From contig NW_003314263.1 of NCBI RefSeq assembly GCF_000143415.4, positions 9,833 to 73,832 on the forward strand: DNA of 64,000 nt, read 5' to 3'. This DNA is from Selaginella moellendorffii. Its lineage: Eukaryota > Streptophyta > Lycopodiopsida > Selaginellales > Selaginellaceae. A program made the translations under genes and the position numbers. Every line of letters starts with the position of its first letter. Within the stretch, counting starts at the first letter, position 1. Shown here one piece after another: positions 12,495 through 24,319 of the stretch. The notes beneath the pieces are model-generated. The model worked only from the letters and a program-made list of their open reading frames with translations, was not told the origin of the DNA and did not search any database.

Positions 12495-12857
12495 ATTTTG
12501 GAACTTATAAGAGATTATAGGATTAAATGGTGTCACTAACATTTTCTTCATTTAGCGTTAAGTGTCTTTTATCAAGGACCCAGGGCATGTATTTGGTGTA
12601 GCTTATCAATAATAACTACCAAAATTTATTATATCAAAATTAGCAAGCGATTGTAATAGACACTAACACATCACATCACCTTATATTAATATTTTTATTC
12701 AAAAACAAAACAATGTAATTTAATGACTAAAATCAAATAAGGTTCTATTAAAATCTAAGTGTAGTTTTAAAATTAACATTCTATGACTGTAGTTTTATAG
12801 TAAGTTAAATCTGATTTATTATAATAATCAAAGGAAAATTTCAACAGCATATTTCAA
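12201..12857. other. AT-rich intergenic DNA with an AG microsatellite
   Basis: No gene is supported. A perfect (AG)n dinucleotide run of about 14 units lies at 12463-12490, preceded by A/G-rich DNA. Confidence 0.7.
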
Positions 12858-13253
12858 ATGAAATTCTTAATCAGTATTATAATCTTATTTAATTTGAGTA
12901 TTCTACAATGTCTCAGTTATTCAAGTCGAGCTAATAAAAGATGTTTCAATTATGACCCACGAAGACGAGTCTCAATGAGTTTTTTATATCGTTCTATAGA
13001 TTATGTCCTCTTACAATGGAAAAATTCACCTTATGATCACGTTTATGAAACACAAAAGAATAACAATGAAATTATCATGATAGTACACGGGTGGAGAGCT
13101 AATAATATACATTTTACTCAACAGGATATAGTTCAATCTTTCAGATTCATTATTAACAACTGTATACTAGCTTATGGTATAGGTGGTAAGGTTCTTTTCT
13201 TAGATGGTTCTATTTATGTATCTATAAAACTATTAGCAAGAGATGGACTTTAA
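12858..13253 (+). CDS. Orphan 131-aa ORF with candidate signal peptide
   Basis: The ORF starts with ATG at 12858 and encodes a hydrophobic N-terminus (MKFLISIIILFNLSILQCLS) that looks like a cleavable secretion signal. A basic segment follows (SSRANKRCFNYDPRRR), and then a mixed region containing IIMIVHGWRANNIHF. I do not recognise the family. An uninterrupted 131-codon frame is unusual in DNA this AT-rich, where stops are frequent, so it may be a recently live gene or an exon. No splice sites, promoter or related copy was found nearby. Function unknown. Confidence 0.35.
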   Translation: MKFLISIIILFNLSILQCLSYSSRANKRCFNYDPRRRVSMSFLYRSIDYVLLQWKNSPYDHVYETQKNNNEIIMIVHGWRANNIHFTQQDIVQSFRFIINNCILAYGIGGKVLFLDGSIYVSIKLLARDGL

Positions 13254-15700
13254 TATCTTATATAACTAGACCTAACTAGTTGGTCCATGTGGTTTAGGGC
13301 ACATTCATTATAATTTTCCATGAGCTTTAGAGAGAGAAATTAAGCGTTTTCTTTAGTGATTTTCATAGGATTTTGAGTGCAACGTTGCAAGATTCCCATG
13401 CAACAGTGCATTGATTTCCTTGGGATCAAAATCTTGTAATTACTATGATTAAGTATATATCATAAAAAGCTTAGATCTAGATATCTTATGTTTAACTTTA
13501 AATTTAGCTATATCAAATGCCATTGCATACTGAGATATTTAATTTCAAACCTATGTCAATTAGCACCTCATCGCAGTAGAGGACTAGCAACCCAACTCCT
13601 GGCTTTGGCAGCCATAGTAACAGCCATATAATGGCGAATGGCTGCCTAGGCCAACCTGCTAGTGCAACAGTTGTGTTTATATTTTTTTCCATTTAACCTT
13701 ATAGGCTGGATTGATTTCATGTTTTCATTTTTGACATGGTTTTCATACTAGATATTGAGTACTTGAAGCTGCACTAACTCAGCTCCAGTTCCGAAATTAA
13801 ACTTTTACCAACTTTCAAAGCAAAGCATCACATTTTTTTGTTTTTGGAAATTAAATGATATCTATTATGCATGCTAGCAAGAAGAAAAAATTAAGCATTG
13901 CCATAGCAATATTTAATGTATTGTGAAGCAATTGTTTATTAACAATGTAACAATAATAATTCACATGTGGAAGAAGGTGGCCATAACCATTTGGGATGGG
14001 CTGTGGTTATGGCCATTAAAATTGCCACTATAGTTATGAACTAATAAAATACAAAAACTTAAGTGTAAAAAAATTATATAAATTAGATAAAATTTTACAA
14101 AATTGATTGTCAGTTTAGTTATTTGTTTGTATATATAAAAACACATGGAAAAGAAAAAGGAAAGAAAAATTAACAAGTATTAAAATAATAGAAATCTAGA
14201 TAAAGCAAAAGGGAAAAAAGTTAGATTGAAGAAAACAAGAAAAAAAAATTTCTATGAAGGTGTAAACTTTTAGATAAATGTCATTATAGATCTCAAAATT
14301 TTTAAGGATGATGGAAAAAATTCATCATGTGGATATTCAGTTATCAATAAAAAACTTCTCAATAACAAAGCCCTATCCTTGGAGGATTGATATTTGTGTA
14401 ATATCATTGGCCTGTGTACTCAAAATTTATATCGACTAATAGGACTTTGGCATGAAATCCTTTTCTATCCTTTTACACCATAACAATTGCATTAACAAAT
14501 TGCATGCTATAGCTTGTGATTAGGTTGGGTGGAAGAGAGGATTTGACAAAGTGTCCTTGTTAAAAGATTAGAGTGTGTTTGTGTCTTTTGTTTTAGACTA
14601 AATATGATTAATTAGTAGAGGATTAACAATAATTCTAGGGCTATGACCTTAATTGTGGGAGACAAAATACAAAAGAAGGTTTAGTGGAAAATAAAAAACA
14701 AATGGTAGTGTGATGGAGAGCAACAATAGTGAAGGCCAGTGCTAAAGAGGGTGAACCTCTAAATCATTGTGGTGACAATTAGCATTAGAGTATGAGAAGG
14801 CTTAAGTCCCTAAGCAATAATGGTTTTTCTGTATCTTGGTGTTTATGGAATTTCCTTCCTCATTTTTGGTACATTGCATGGGAATGAAGAATGAGTATAA
14901 AGAGTGGGAGAAGAGTGAGTGCCAAGTATGTTGGGGTACTTTTCCCAAGTCAAAAGCCATCTTGTTTCAATGTGAAAAATGTTGCATAATGGAAAGAGAG
15001 GAAGTGCTAAAGAAAGAATTAGGCTACTTATATTATGAAGTTAATAAAAAGAAAAGGGAGGTGAAAATCTAAAGACATCAAGTGTAATGGTTTATTTAAG
15101 AGGTTCTGAAGCAAGAGGTGCTCTAGGAAGGAGCACAATCATTGCTGAGATGATGTCAAGAGGCTAAAATGTGCTTATGATCGAGACAAAGTCAAGATTA
15201 TGGGTTTCTCTTTGTTTTAGACTAAGTGTGATTAATTAATGAAGGATTGGCAATAATCCTAAAATGGTGGTGTGATAGAAAGTAACAATAGCATTGCCGA
15301 AAAAGCCAGTGCCAAGGAGGATGAACTTTTGGATGGCTATGGTGACAATTAATATTAGAGTGTAAAAAAGTTGAAGTTCTTAGGCAACAGTTATTTCTCA
15401 GTGCTTACTCATCTTGGTATTCATAAAGTTTCCCTTCACAATCCTATATATATCCTCTTTCTAAATGCATTTTGTAGCAATGGGGTGGCTAGTGGTAACA
15501 ACTTGAATAGGAGGCTATGCATTCCCGTAGTCTTTGGTATATGTGGGGTTGAGCAATCAACAAGTTTAAGTACATGTTTTTAAGCTACTTTGCAATTATG
15601 GTTTTTAATCTGATCAATTATTATTGATGCTTAATCAGTTTATGCTGGGCCTCATAGATCCATCTGCATCCCCAGTCCAATTTGTCAGCCCTGTTCATCC
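13254..15700. other. AT-rich intergenic DNA with a hairpin and diverged direct repeats
   Basis: No gene is supported over 2.4 kb. A perfect 11-bp inverted repeat (GGCCATAACCA at 13979-13989 and its complement at 14004-14014) encloses a 14-nt loop. Two diverged direct copies of a roughly 200-260 bp sequence lie at about 14578-14845 and 15205-15410. Short ORFs here have no recognisable domains. Confidence 0.55.
14578..15410. repeat. Pair of diverged direct repeats, about 630 bp apart
   Basis: Both copies (about 14578-14845 and 15205-15410) share GTTTTAGACTAA, then GTGATTAATTA-like text, then AGTAACAATAG-like text, GCCAGTGC, GGTGACAATTA and TTAGAGT in the same order and orientation. Divergence is high, perhaps 25 percent by eye. 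They may be a local tandem duplication or the terminal repeats of an old non-coding element. Confidence 0.55.
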
Positions 15701-15721
15701 TGGGAGACAGGAGCAGAGACG

Positions 15722-16250
15722 CTAGAACCAACACACATGTAAACTCTTAAGAAGCCTGGCCAGCGTTTCTCCATACAGCGAGACGTTCTGGCCACACTGC
15801 TGAAGGTAGTGCTTAGCTTTGCTTGCTGCTTTGATCACATTCGAGCCACGTTTGACTGCTTGGAGAGCTTGGCCTAGGAGACCCTGCCATTGCAACTCAC
15901 GGGAATTCAGCTGGTTGTTCTCTTGCGATATTCTTTGCCTTGATTGCGATATCTCGAGCTTCTGGTACGTGTTCTTGTATCTTCTTATGGCACTCCATTG
16001 GATGGAACTTGAAGTCGATGCGTGCTGTGGAGCTGGTCCTTTCACACGACTGAGTCTTGCGCTGATTCGTACACAGACGTCTCAGTACCAGAAATTTCTG
16101 TGTCCAAACCTGGTAACTTACATTTTTTCTCGACTGCAAGGCCGCCTACTTGATCATGTAAACTTTTGGCATTTCTGTGCCCAAATCCGACAACTTGTTT
16201 GCAGGCAACACTGTCCTCTGACACCAAGATTTAGTTGGTAAGTCTAAACA
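15722..16250 (-). other. Possible spliced minus-strand gene fragment, family unknown
   Basis: Three overlapping minus-strand frames each look protein-like: HPMECHKKIQEHVPEARDI, LLGQALQAVKRGSNVIKAAS and LPGLDTEISGTETSVYES. Plausible donors (GTGAGT near 15900) and acceptors (TTACCAG near 16110) lie between them. The helical, alanine- and lysine-rich text faintly resembles helical-bundle regions of plant kinases, but this is weak. A complete model could not be built. It may be an unrecognised gene or a remnant. Confidence 0.3.
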
Positions 16251-16722
16251 GGTCAACACAACACGAAAAGAGAGTACCTTGTTTTCTTACCTTCTTGTCA
16301 AGTCAAAATTTGCTAGATTGAAGGTTCTTTTCTTCAGATTCTCTGGGATCATAACGTGACAAGAAAGGCTACTGCAGTATCTATCAGTATCTCGGTGTAG
16401 CCATGTTGAAAAGATGGTTTTTTAGGACTGTTGGCACGGAGACCAGAGGCTGGCCGCAGTTCAACGCCCCATCTACCACCCAGATTTAGTCAATTCAAGT
16501 CAAAACGTTTTTATAGTTTCTTGTTTAGAACGAGACTTAGTGCTTTACGTCTTGGTTGAAAAATGTTTGGCAAGATATTTCTATCGAGATACTGATTGTT
16601 CCTCTGTAGCTTATCTTGTCACGACATGATTGCACGTTGGAAGGTCTCTCTGCATTGCATTCGAAGAAGCTATGGTGAGTTTTCTATCATTCCCTCTGTC
16701 TTTCTGAGTGGCAGCTCGAAAT

Positions 16723-18644
16723 ATGTCTCATCAAACAACGCAGGAAATGGAGAGCAATGCACAAACCCACCTGTATGCTCAAAACGGAACTCTGGATTTC
16801 AAGGGCCAGCCCGCTCTCAAGAAGAAAACTGGAAAATGGGCCGGCGCGATCCCTATGATCTGTAAAGTTTCTCCAACGCTTTGCAAAGCTTTCAGTGTCT
16901 TGACTTTGCGAGTGTGTTGCAGTCATCCAAGTAGCTGCGACGGTCATCTTCTTCGGCATAATCTCCAACCTGCTGACATACTTGACGGGTGTTATGCATC
17001 GAGATGTTTCTCAATCCGCAAGTGACGCTAACAATTTGCAAGGCACTTACTTTCTCTCCTCAGTTCTTGGGGCTTTTCTCTCCGACACATACTGGGGCCG
17101 CTACAGGACGCTGCTGTACTCTTTCGTGCTCTACGGCGTGGTGAGTACTTCAAATTCTATCTGCAAAAGTAGCTTTACCAACACCAATCCAACAAAAAAA
17201 AAACTGAAAAACTGAAAAACTTACCAGGGATTGACATGCCTCACCATCTCCGCATCCCTCAAGAACTTGCGGCCTCCAAGCTGCCCGGCTCAAAGCCCCA
17301 CTTGCCAGCACGCATCGCCCGGACAGAATGCTTTCCTCTTCCTCTCGCTCTACGCAATCGCCTTCGCAGGTGGAAGCGCTACCACCTCATTCGTGTCCTT
17401 CGGAGCCGACCAGTTTGACGAGTCTGACAACGTCGAGCGGCTGCAAAAGTTCTCCTTTTTCAACTTCATCGTCTGGGGCATCCACATCGGAGGCTTGGTA
17501 TCCGTCACCATGCTCGTCTACATTGAAGATCACGTCGGTTTCTCGTGGGGATTCGGCCTTCTCGGCATTATCCTTGCGGTGTCCATAGCTCTGTTCCTCA
17601 TCCAGACCCCAAGATACCGGTACCGTAGGCCCGAAGGAAGCCCCCTTACGAAAATGGTGCAAGTCATAGTGGCAGCTTTCCGCAAGCGTAACGTCGTCGC
17701 ACCATCCCTGGAGCTCCACGAAGAACAGTCGATTGCCAAAGGCAAAAGACACATTCCACACACCAACCAGTTCCGGTGAGTGACTGTAGCTCTCGACTTT
17801 TCCCTGTTCTTAGCTTCGTTCGTCCAGGTTTCTTGACAAGGCAACGCTAAAGCTCGATACCGACATGGAGATGGAGTCTTCCACGACGAAAACCAGCCCC
17901 TGGAAGCTTTCCACCGTGACCCGAGTCGAGGAAGTCAAGCTCGTCATACGAATGCTCCCAATCTGGTTGGCAACGCTCTGGTTTAGCATTGCTCCATCTC
18001 AGTCCGGCACCTTCTTCCTCCGCCAAGGAATGGCTATGGACAACCGGCTTGGAAGCACCACCTTTAAAATCCCGCCAGCATCAATGCTTCTCTTCAGCAA
18101 CCTCACCGTGGTCCTCTTCCTCCCACTCTACGACCGTATCATCGTCCCAACCATAAGAAAGTTCTCCGGGAACGAGCGCGGCATCACCTTGCTCCAGAGA
18201 AGCGGGCTGGGAATCTTCATCGCCGCCATCGGCCTGGGCATCGCAGCGCTGATGGAAATCAAGAGAAAAGCCTGGATGAATCCCACCACCAGCGTCACGA
18301 TCTTCTGGCTGGTGCCGCAGTACGTGGTGCTGGGCATAGCGGAGGGCCTCACAAACTCAAGCCTGCTGGAATTCTTCCACGAGCAATCGCCCGACACCTT
18401 CCACAGCCTGGGCACGTCCCTGGCGCTCGCGAATCTGGGCGTGGGGAGCTTCTTGAGCAGCGTCCTCGTTACCTGCGTCAATCGCGGGGCGCCGTCGTGG
18501 CTCCAGAACGATGTGAATGCCGGGCATCTGGAGCGCTACTACTGGCTGATCGCGGGGCTGAGCCTCGTGAATCTGGGGATCTATGTGCCGGTCGCGCGCT
18601 GGTACTCGTACAAGAGCCCTGATCCCTACGCCGAGACATTCTAA
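16723..18644 (+). CDS. NPF (NRT1/PTR family) transporter, four exons
   Basis: Exons 16723-16861, 16923-17140, 17228-17775 and 17828-18644 join in phase to a 573-residue protein, normal for the POT/PTR family of 12-TM membrane transporters for nitrate, peptides or hormones. Introns are 52-87 nt with GT-AG ends. Family hallmarks are GTYFLSSVLGAFLSDTYWGR, then FGADQFDE, then NQFRFLDKA at the third exon junction, IWLATLWFSIAPSQSGTFF, and LEFFHEQSPDTFHSLGTSL near the end. The first helix carries QVAAT where proton-coupled members carry ExxER, so coupling may differ. The ATG at 16723 is the first in-frame ATG; an extra 5' exon is possible because ATGGTGAGT lies just upstream at about 16672. The substrate cannot be told from sequence. 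Confidence 0.9.
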
Positions 18645-20375
18645 GAACCCTAAACTGCCGGTGATCCTAATTTCTTTTTACCTTTAAATCTCTTACGACT
18701 CACAGATAACTGTAATCATTTCAAATAGAATGGAGAGTAAATCATTTTAATATAATTTTAATAGTGGTTTTAATTTTAATTTAACATTATATTTAACCTA
18801 AATCATTTTTAATTACGTGGATTCTTTTAAATTTCCTTAAGTGAACCTGTAAAGTCTAATGATAGTAAATATGTTTAGAATATACAAAGATGTTCAAGGA
18901 TATTCTACCATCTAACGGTTATTATCCATTTAGATTAATTTTGTAATTACAATTTATAAACATATTTATCATTTATAAACTTTCCAAAACACATTTTAGT
19001 ATATTCTAGTTTATTCTACCATCTAATAGTTGATATTCAATAGTATATTCTAGTGTATTTTAACAGTCTAATAGTTGATATTCAATAAGATTAATCTTCT
19101 GTTTATAAATTATAGATATGTTTATAATTATAAACTTCCATTTTATCAATTAGAATAATAAATAGAAATAACACTACTATTAAGCAAACCAAATACTAAT
19201 GCATGCATATTTATTTTCATATATAGCTACAATCATTATAAAAGAATAAGTAATTTTTATATAAACTTATAAAATAACATTTACTATATTAATTTTTAAA
19301 AAAAACTTACTTTATAAAAACAATTTCAAGATTCCTCAATACTTATATATTTCTAATAGAGTAAAGCTAAAAAATTTATAATCAATGTCGAAATATTCAT
19401 AATATTATTCTAAACAATTTTTATTTTTGTTAAAAGAACTCTGTTCTTATAATTTAGAATAAAATTGATTGTAAATTTTCATTGAAAGTATCATGAATTA
19501 TATCACCATTAAGTATTACTTTATTATATAATTGTACAAAAGAAAATATGAGTAACAATGTTAAATTCAGTATTGATTGTTTATAGTATTTGTGAAAAAA
19601 TTAAATGTTAACAATAAAAGAGAATTCAATAGTTTTAATTATGCACAAAATAATAACTAAATAGACATAGATTTTATTAATATATATTTGGAAATAGGAT
19701 TAAAAAGAAAACAATTTGTATTTTACAAAATAAAATATAACTCGTGAAAGTTCGAAATCAAGAACGATCTAACATGTGAATGAGAAACTGAACAATAATG
19801 CCACCAAAATTGAATTTATTTTATTTGATTATTTTCATGTTATTTTTTTATGTTTTTTATTTATTCCTTCTTTTTTGGTGGCCACTATGCATTTTCATTA
19901 ACAATCACAAATATTTTTGTGGTACTTTTGGCATTGTTTCTAACCACCTTGGGTACTTTTGCAGTTCGAGGGGCTGAAGTTATTTGAATAACCTTGGGCA
20001 AACCATTTATTTTTAAGTTTTTAGTTATTTTTGTTAATAATTATTTGAATTTATTTAAATAAATAAAAATTATAAAAATTATAGATTTAAAGTTATATTA
20101 TTTAAATGCATTATAAAAGTTCTAAGTAATAAAATTTCATAAAATATATATACTTGTTAAATAATTTTTTAGATTTTTTTTTGAAATATAGGGTAATAAA
20201 TCATGTGAATATTATTTATAACATATTGTTTTATATTCTTACTTTAATTATTATTATAAATTTTTATTTTTCATTAACTCTAACTCACTAGTGATAGAAG
20301 TGATGTGAAAAAAATATTTTTATACAAGAAATAAAGATGATCTTTGCACATAATTTGAAAGCATATAGCAAATGA
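18645..20375. other. Very AT-rich intergenic DNA
   Basis: This covers the 3' flank of the NPF gene and about 1.7 kb of strongly AT-biased DNA without recognisable genes. The motif ATTCTACCATCTAA recurs near 18902 and 19014, next to copies of TTGATATTCAAT, which suggests an old small repeat. Confidence 0.55.
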
Positions 20376-20380
20376 CATCT
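20376..20380. repeat. Target-site duplication, left copy (CATCT)
   Basis: CATCT directly abuts the TG start of the left LTR and is repeated at 33383-33387 directly after the CA end of the right LTR. A 5-bp duplication is normal for Ty3/gypsy and Ty1/copia integrases. Confidence 0.92.
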
Positions 20381-21793
20381 TGTGAGACACAAAATCCCTA
20401 GGCCCCAAAGTGGAGCCGGAAGGGTGCCATGTGGTAGTAGCCGAAGCGAAAGCCAAACGAGTGTAACACGTTTGGGCCAAAAGCTCCGACTGGAAAGGTC
20501 GAGAGCGGGAGTGGAACTCCTAACAAAGTGCTCGAGAAATGAGCACGAAGTGAGCAATAAGCGAGGCTCCAAAAAGGGACCCAAAAGGACCCGAGATGGA
20601 GTCCGAGATGGAGTCCGAGATGGACCCGAGATGGAGCCCAAGATGGACCCGAGATGGAGTCCGAGATGGAGTCCGAGACTGAGACCGAGACCGAGGCCGA
20701 AGCCGAGACCGAGACCGAGTCCGAGTCTGAAACCGGGACCGAGACCGAGTCCGAGTCCGAGTTCGAGTCCGAGTCCGAATACTAATACAGGCAGTTGGGT
20801 GAAAGCCCAAAGCAATCGTCCCCCAGGGGGGGGAGGCTGTGGGGGGTTCCAAAAGTATAGTAGGGAGAGTGTGGGGGTTGGAGCCCAGTGGAGCCAGTTT
20901 GGCCAGGAAAGGCCAGTTTGGCCCAGGAAGGCCAGACCCAGTGTTGGGTGATGAGCTGACCACTGGGAAGTCCAAGACTAGAGTGAACACGGACCGATAA
21001 GCGGGGTAGCTTGGTGAAGTGTTCAAGAGCCGGCTCTAGTTCCCCCGGGAGATCGACTGGCCGATGCTCCCAGTCCAAGTGTGGGTGGCACTACCTACTT
21101 GGATACCAGGCGTGGCTCAACGGAACCTCGCTCTAAGCCCATGGCTAAAGCACCCAAGGGAGGAAGGCGGGGAGAGTACCCAGGTGGCTCGCGTAAGGCC
21201 ACGGTGTTCCAAAATGTTGTCCCAAAGGCCCAGACTGTGGAAAGGAAGAGGAGCAGTCCTCTGGGGTAGTGACCAAGGACTCAGTCGTGTGGTGAGGAAG
21301 TCCCAGAGGACTTAGTGGTCGGGCCTGTGGGCCTCAATCCAGTGGCAGTGTTGGCAAACACGGTCAGGGGCAGAAAGGGACTTAGTGGAGACTGACAGAG
21401 GGATATTGGGGAAGGCTATTCCCCTTGTCGGTGGGCATCCTAAGGATGCTAAGGAGTGGATCTGAGATGACCACTCACGGATGGATTGCCTAGTCTTGGA
21501 GAGCCAAGACTGCAATGCAAGTAGTATTGGACTACCAGTGTGGCAAAGGTGATTGGGCATGGCCTTAGCATAACAGGCTGCCATGTCGGTGGTACCTTTG
21601 AGTGCCGGTCATGGGATTGGACACGTGGAGCACCTGGACCAAGTGCAAATGTTGAGTGGCATAGATGCCATTCTCGGGGCTAGCAAGTCCTAAGTCCTGA
21701 ATTGGACTTATGGAGGCGGTGAATGAGACTCCTCCAAGTGGTCAGAGGTGTGGTTAAGTGACTAAAGTAAAATGGAAAAATTAGTCGCTTACA
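20381..21793 (+). repeat. 5' LTR of the LARD-like element (1413 bp)
   Basis: It begins TGTGAGACAC and ends CGCTTACA. It contains a long purine-biased tandem array (20590-20780) that is absent from the assembled part of the 3' LTR because of the gap there. From about 20944 on, the copy aligns to 32525-33382 with roughly 2.5 percent differences, mostly transitions, plus one 8-bp indel. Confidence 0.93.
20590..20780 (+). repeat. Tandem array of CCGAGATGGAGT-like and CCGAGA/CCGAGT units in the LTR
   Basis: Degenerate 12-bp units (CCGAGATGGAGT and CCGAGATGGACC) pass into 6-bp units (CCGAGA, CCGAGT). The plus strand is strongly G/A-biased. Long frames across this array give low-complexity Arg/Pro/Ser text and are not genes. 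Confidence 0.85.
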
Positions 21794-21796
21794 ATT

Positions 21797-21808
21797 TGGT
21801 ATCGGAGC
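21797..21808 (+). other. Primer-binding site of the LARD-like element
   Basis: TGGTATCGGAGC begins 3 bp after the 5' LTR and differs by one base from TGGTATCAGAGC, the usual plant site complementary to the 3' end of initiator methionine tRNA. Confidence 0.85.
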
Positions 21809-21810
21809 TG

Positions 21811-24319
21811 TTCCTTAGTCTGACTTTTATTGGTGCTCAAGTATATCACCATTGATATTGGCATCGGAAGGTCCTAGGAGTGGGCCTATCGTTGAGGAGT
21901 AGCACGTCGAGAGGACATGGCTCTCCACTTGAGTTCATGCATAAACTTGGGCGCGATGTGGTGGATAGAAAAGGGGCCAGTAAGGGAACGACTTTGGGAT
22001 CTTGGGAACAGTATATGGTTTTCCTCAGAGAGTTGAGGATGTGATCCAGATGAGCGTTTGACTTAGCAAACTGGCTAATGTAGTTGTGGTAAACAACTAT
22101 AGTTGGGATCACGGGAAAGATAAAGACTCCAAAGCAATAAAGGAGTCACAAGATTATCCTCATATAGTTGAGGTTGGTGCTCATGAATGTGAGACTAGAA
22201 GTAATGACCGTGGGAGGTCAAATACGGAAGAGGACTCAAGTCCTTGAAATGGTAGCCAGGGCTACCTTTAATAAATGCTGGAATAACCCAAGGAGTTGGG
22301 GGGTGTACTTAGAGATGAGTGGTATTCTCATCACATGGACAAGTAGTCCTAAGGGGCAAAGGTTGCCCCAGAGAACAAAATCAAGTGTCAGAGTAACACT
22401 TGTGAAAGTAGTCCTTCTGAGTAGGACAGGAATGCAAGAAGTGTATTTCAGTGAGCTAGTGCCTCACAAGTGGGACCTTACGGGTCTGTGGATTAACCAA
22501 GTCCAAAACTGCTGGATGACTCAAGTAGAGTCAAGGAATGGTCCTAAAAGGACTGATGGAAGCATTTGGACTGAGGTGTGTTGTACCCCACGAAGGATGG
22601 GGGGGGGGGGGATCATAGAATCCAAGGATGAGAACAGAAGGTATCTCATCGATGGTAAAATGTGCCATGCTAAAGTTATGGGAAAGGTGTTCCCAGAAGA
22701 AAACAACTTTGACACAAAGTTGTGTGTGACCTCTATGGTGCAATGCTAATAGATGGTTGGCATGAGAAATAGCGGTGTTGGTCTTGGCAAAGACTTAGAC
22801 ACAAAGGGGAAGTGTCATAGAGGTAGGCTCGTGGAGCCGATGGTGTGGAGACACCAAATGTGCCAAGGTGTGATACCTTGAGGCTATGTTCGGGGGTTCA
22901 TGAGAACCCCTTGCCAAAGGAATCCCAATAGAAATGGGAATGGCATAGCCTAAGTTGCAAAGCATGCAGTTGGAGTGTGGTGACCCAGATAATGATGGAG
23001 GTGTGGAAGCACCAGCAATGAGTTGTAGGACTTGACAACTGTAAGGCAACTAAGCAAGAGGTGCAGAATAATTGGTTAAACGGGTAGAAGGTAACTACCC
23101 AAGACTTCTTAATAGCATAGGGAAGTTGGATATACCCTTACGGGGGATAAGTTGCTTGTGTTGCGATATAGTAAGTCAATGTCATAAAAGGAAATACTCA
23201 TTGTCAAGAAAGCCATCATTGGGACACCCGAACACTCTAGAACACCAGAAGGTGGTGTTTGATGTCGCGAGGGCAATGGATAAGGCCCAAGGGACTAAGT
23301 CCCTAGCGAATGATGGATAGAAGGTGCTATCCAAATGTCCAAGGTTGCGGAGACAGGAGAAGACTGTTTACCCGAGTTGGACAAAGCCAAAAATGGAACT
23401 TTGGCAAGGCTAGTAATGGGCATGTAAAGGCCCATAAGCAACAATGTAATCCCAATGTGTGGGATTATAAGGTGAGCATACCCGGATTGAGGAACCACCC
23501 CCTGGGCTATTGGGTAGGTTCATCCCTAGGAATAATTGCTAAGGCATGATAGAAAGTGCAAAGCTATCCTCCTGGTCTAGAGGAGAATGACCGAAGGAAA
23601 GGTGCGAAGCCAAAAGCAAGAAGTAAAGGGATAGAACCGAACCATAGGAATCGAAGGGCATAACCAAGGTTGGTTATGCCAGCTGGGAGTGGAGAATCAA
23701 GTGGGGGCTCGAGGGTTATTGCCGCTAGCAACCGTGAGGCCATGGAGAGTCTAAAATATGGAATTGTCCATGTTAGACTATGTGGCAATTGGAAAGCTTG
23801 CAAAAAGGGAGGCCTTAGCAAGCTAAGGGACAGAGTTCCTTCAAGGTTCCCAAAGACAATTCTAGGTAGCTTAGTACCTAGAAAGGCCAAGCGTAAATGG
23901 TTCATAGAACGCGCGAAATCGGAGTGGCGCAGCAGAAGCGTGGTCTTGAAGCTTGCCATGAGGCAAGGCTATCAAGGTTAGAGAAGTAGTTCCTGAGTGT
24001 TCAAAAAGAGGGCTTTGAACGAAAGTCGATGGTCAAGGACTTTCACGCTTGTGCAAGAACCATATTACAGTGGTCAGAGGACTTGCCAAGCGAGATTGGC
24101 AAGTCAGGGGAACAAATACCCTAGTTGAAGGTGACAACTTCAAAAAGGGTGGGCCATGGGGCCAAGCGTGGAGGAGTCCATGCATGATCACAGACTTGTC
24201 AAGTGAGAGGACTTGACAGTGTGGAGGAACTAGGTTCCTAAGCTGTGATCTATAGCGCGCTTTGAGTAAAAGTTGGTGCACCGGCGTGGGGAGTCACGCC
24301 AGGCATCCTGGGTGATGCC
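21811..24319 (+). other. Internal region of the LARD-like element, left part
   Basis: This is GC-balanced, G-rich plus-strand sequence with many short direct motifs and a G run near 22600. The longest frame (22168-22749) shows none of the gag, protease, RT or integrase blocks. It may be a conserved non-coding internal domain or strongly decayed gag. The nested gypsy element interrupts it at 24320. Confidence 0.6.

Noticed and set aside
20288-21078. ORFs of 160-190 codons across the LTR tandem array
   Set aside because: They exist only because repeat units of 6 and 12 bp keep frames open. The text is repetitive and lies within an LTR.
22168-22749. 193-codon ORF in the internal region of the LARD-like element
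   Set aside because: No gag, protease or RT block is visible and the start is not an ATG in good context. Not enough to call a gene.
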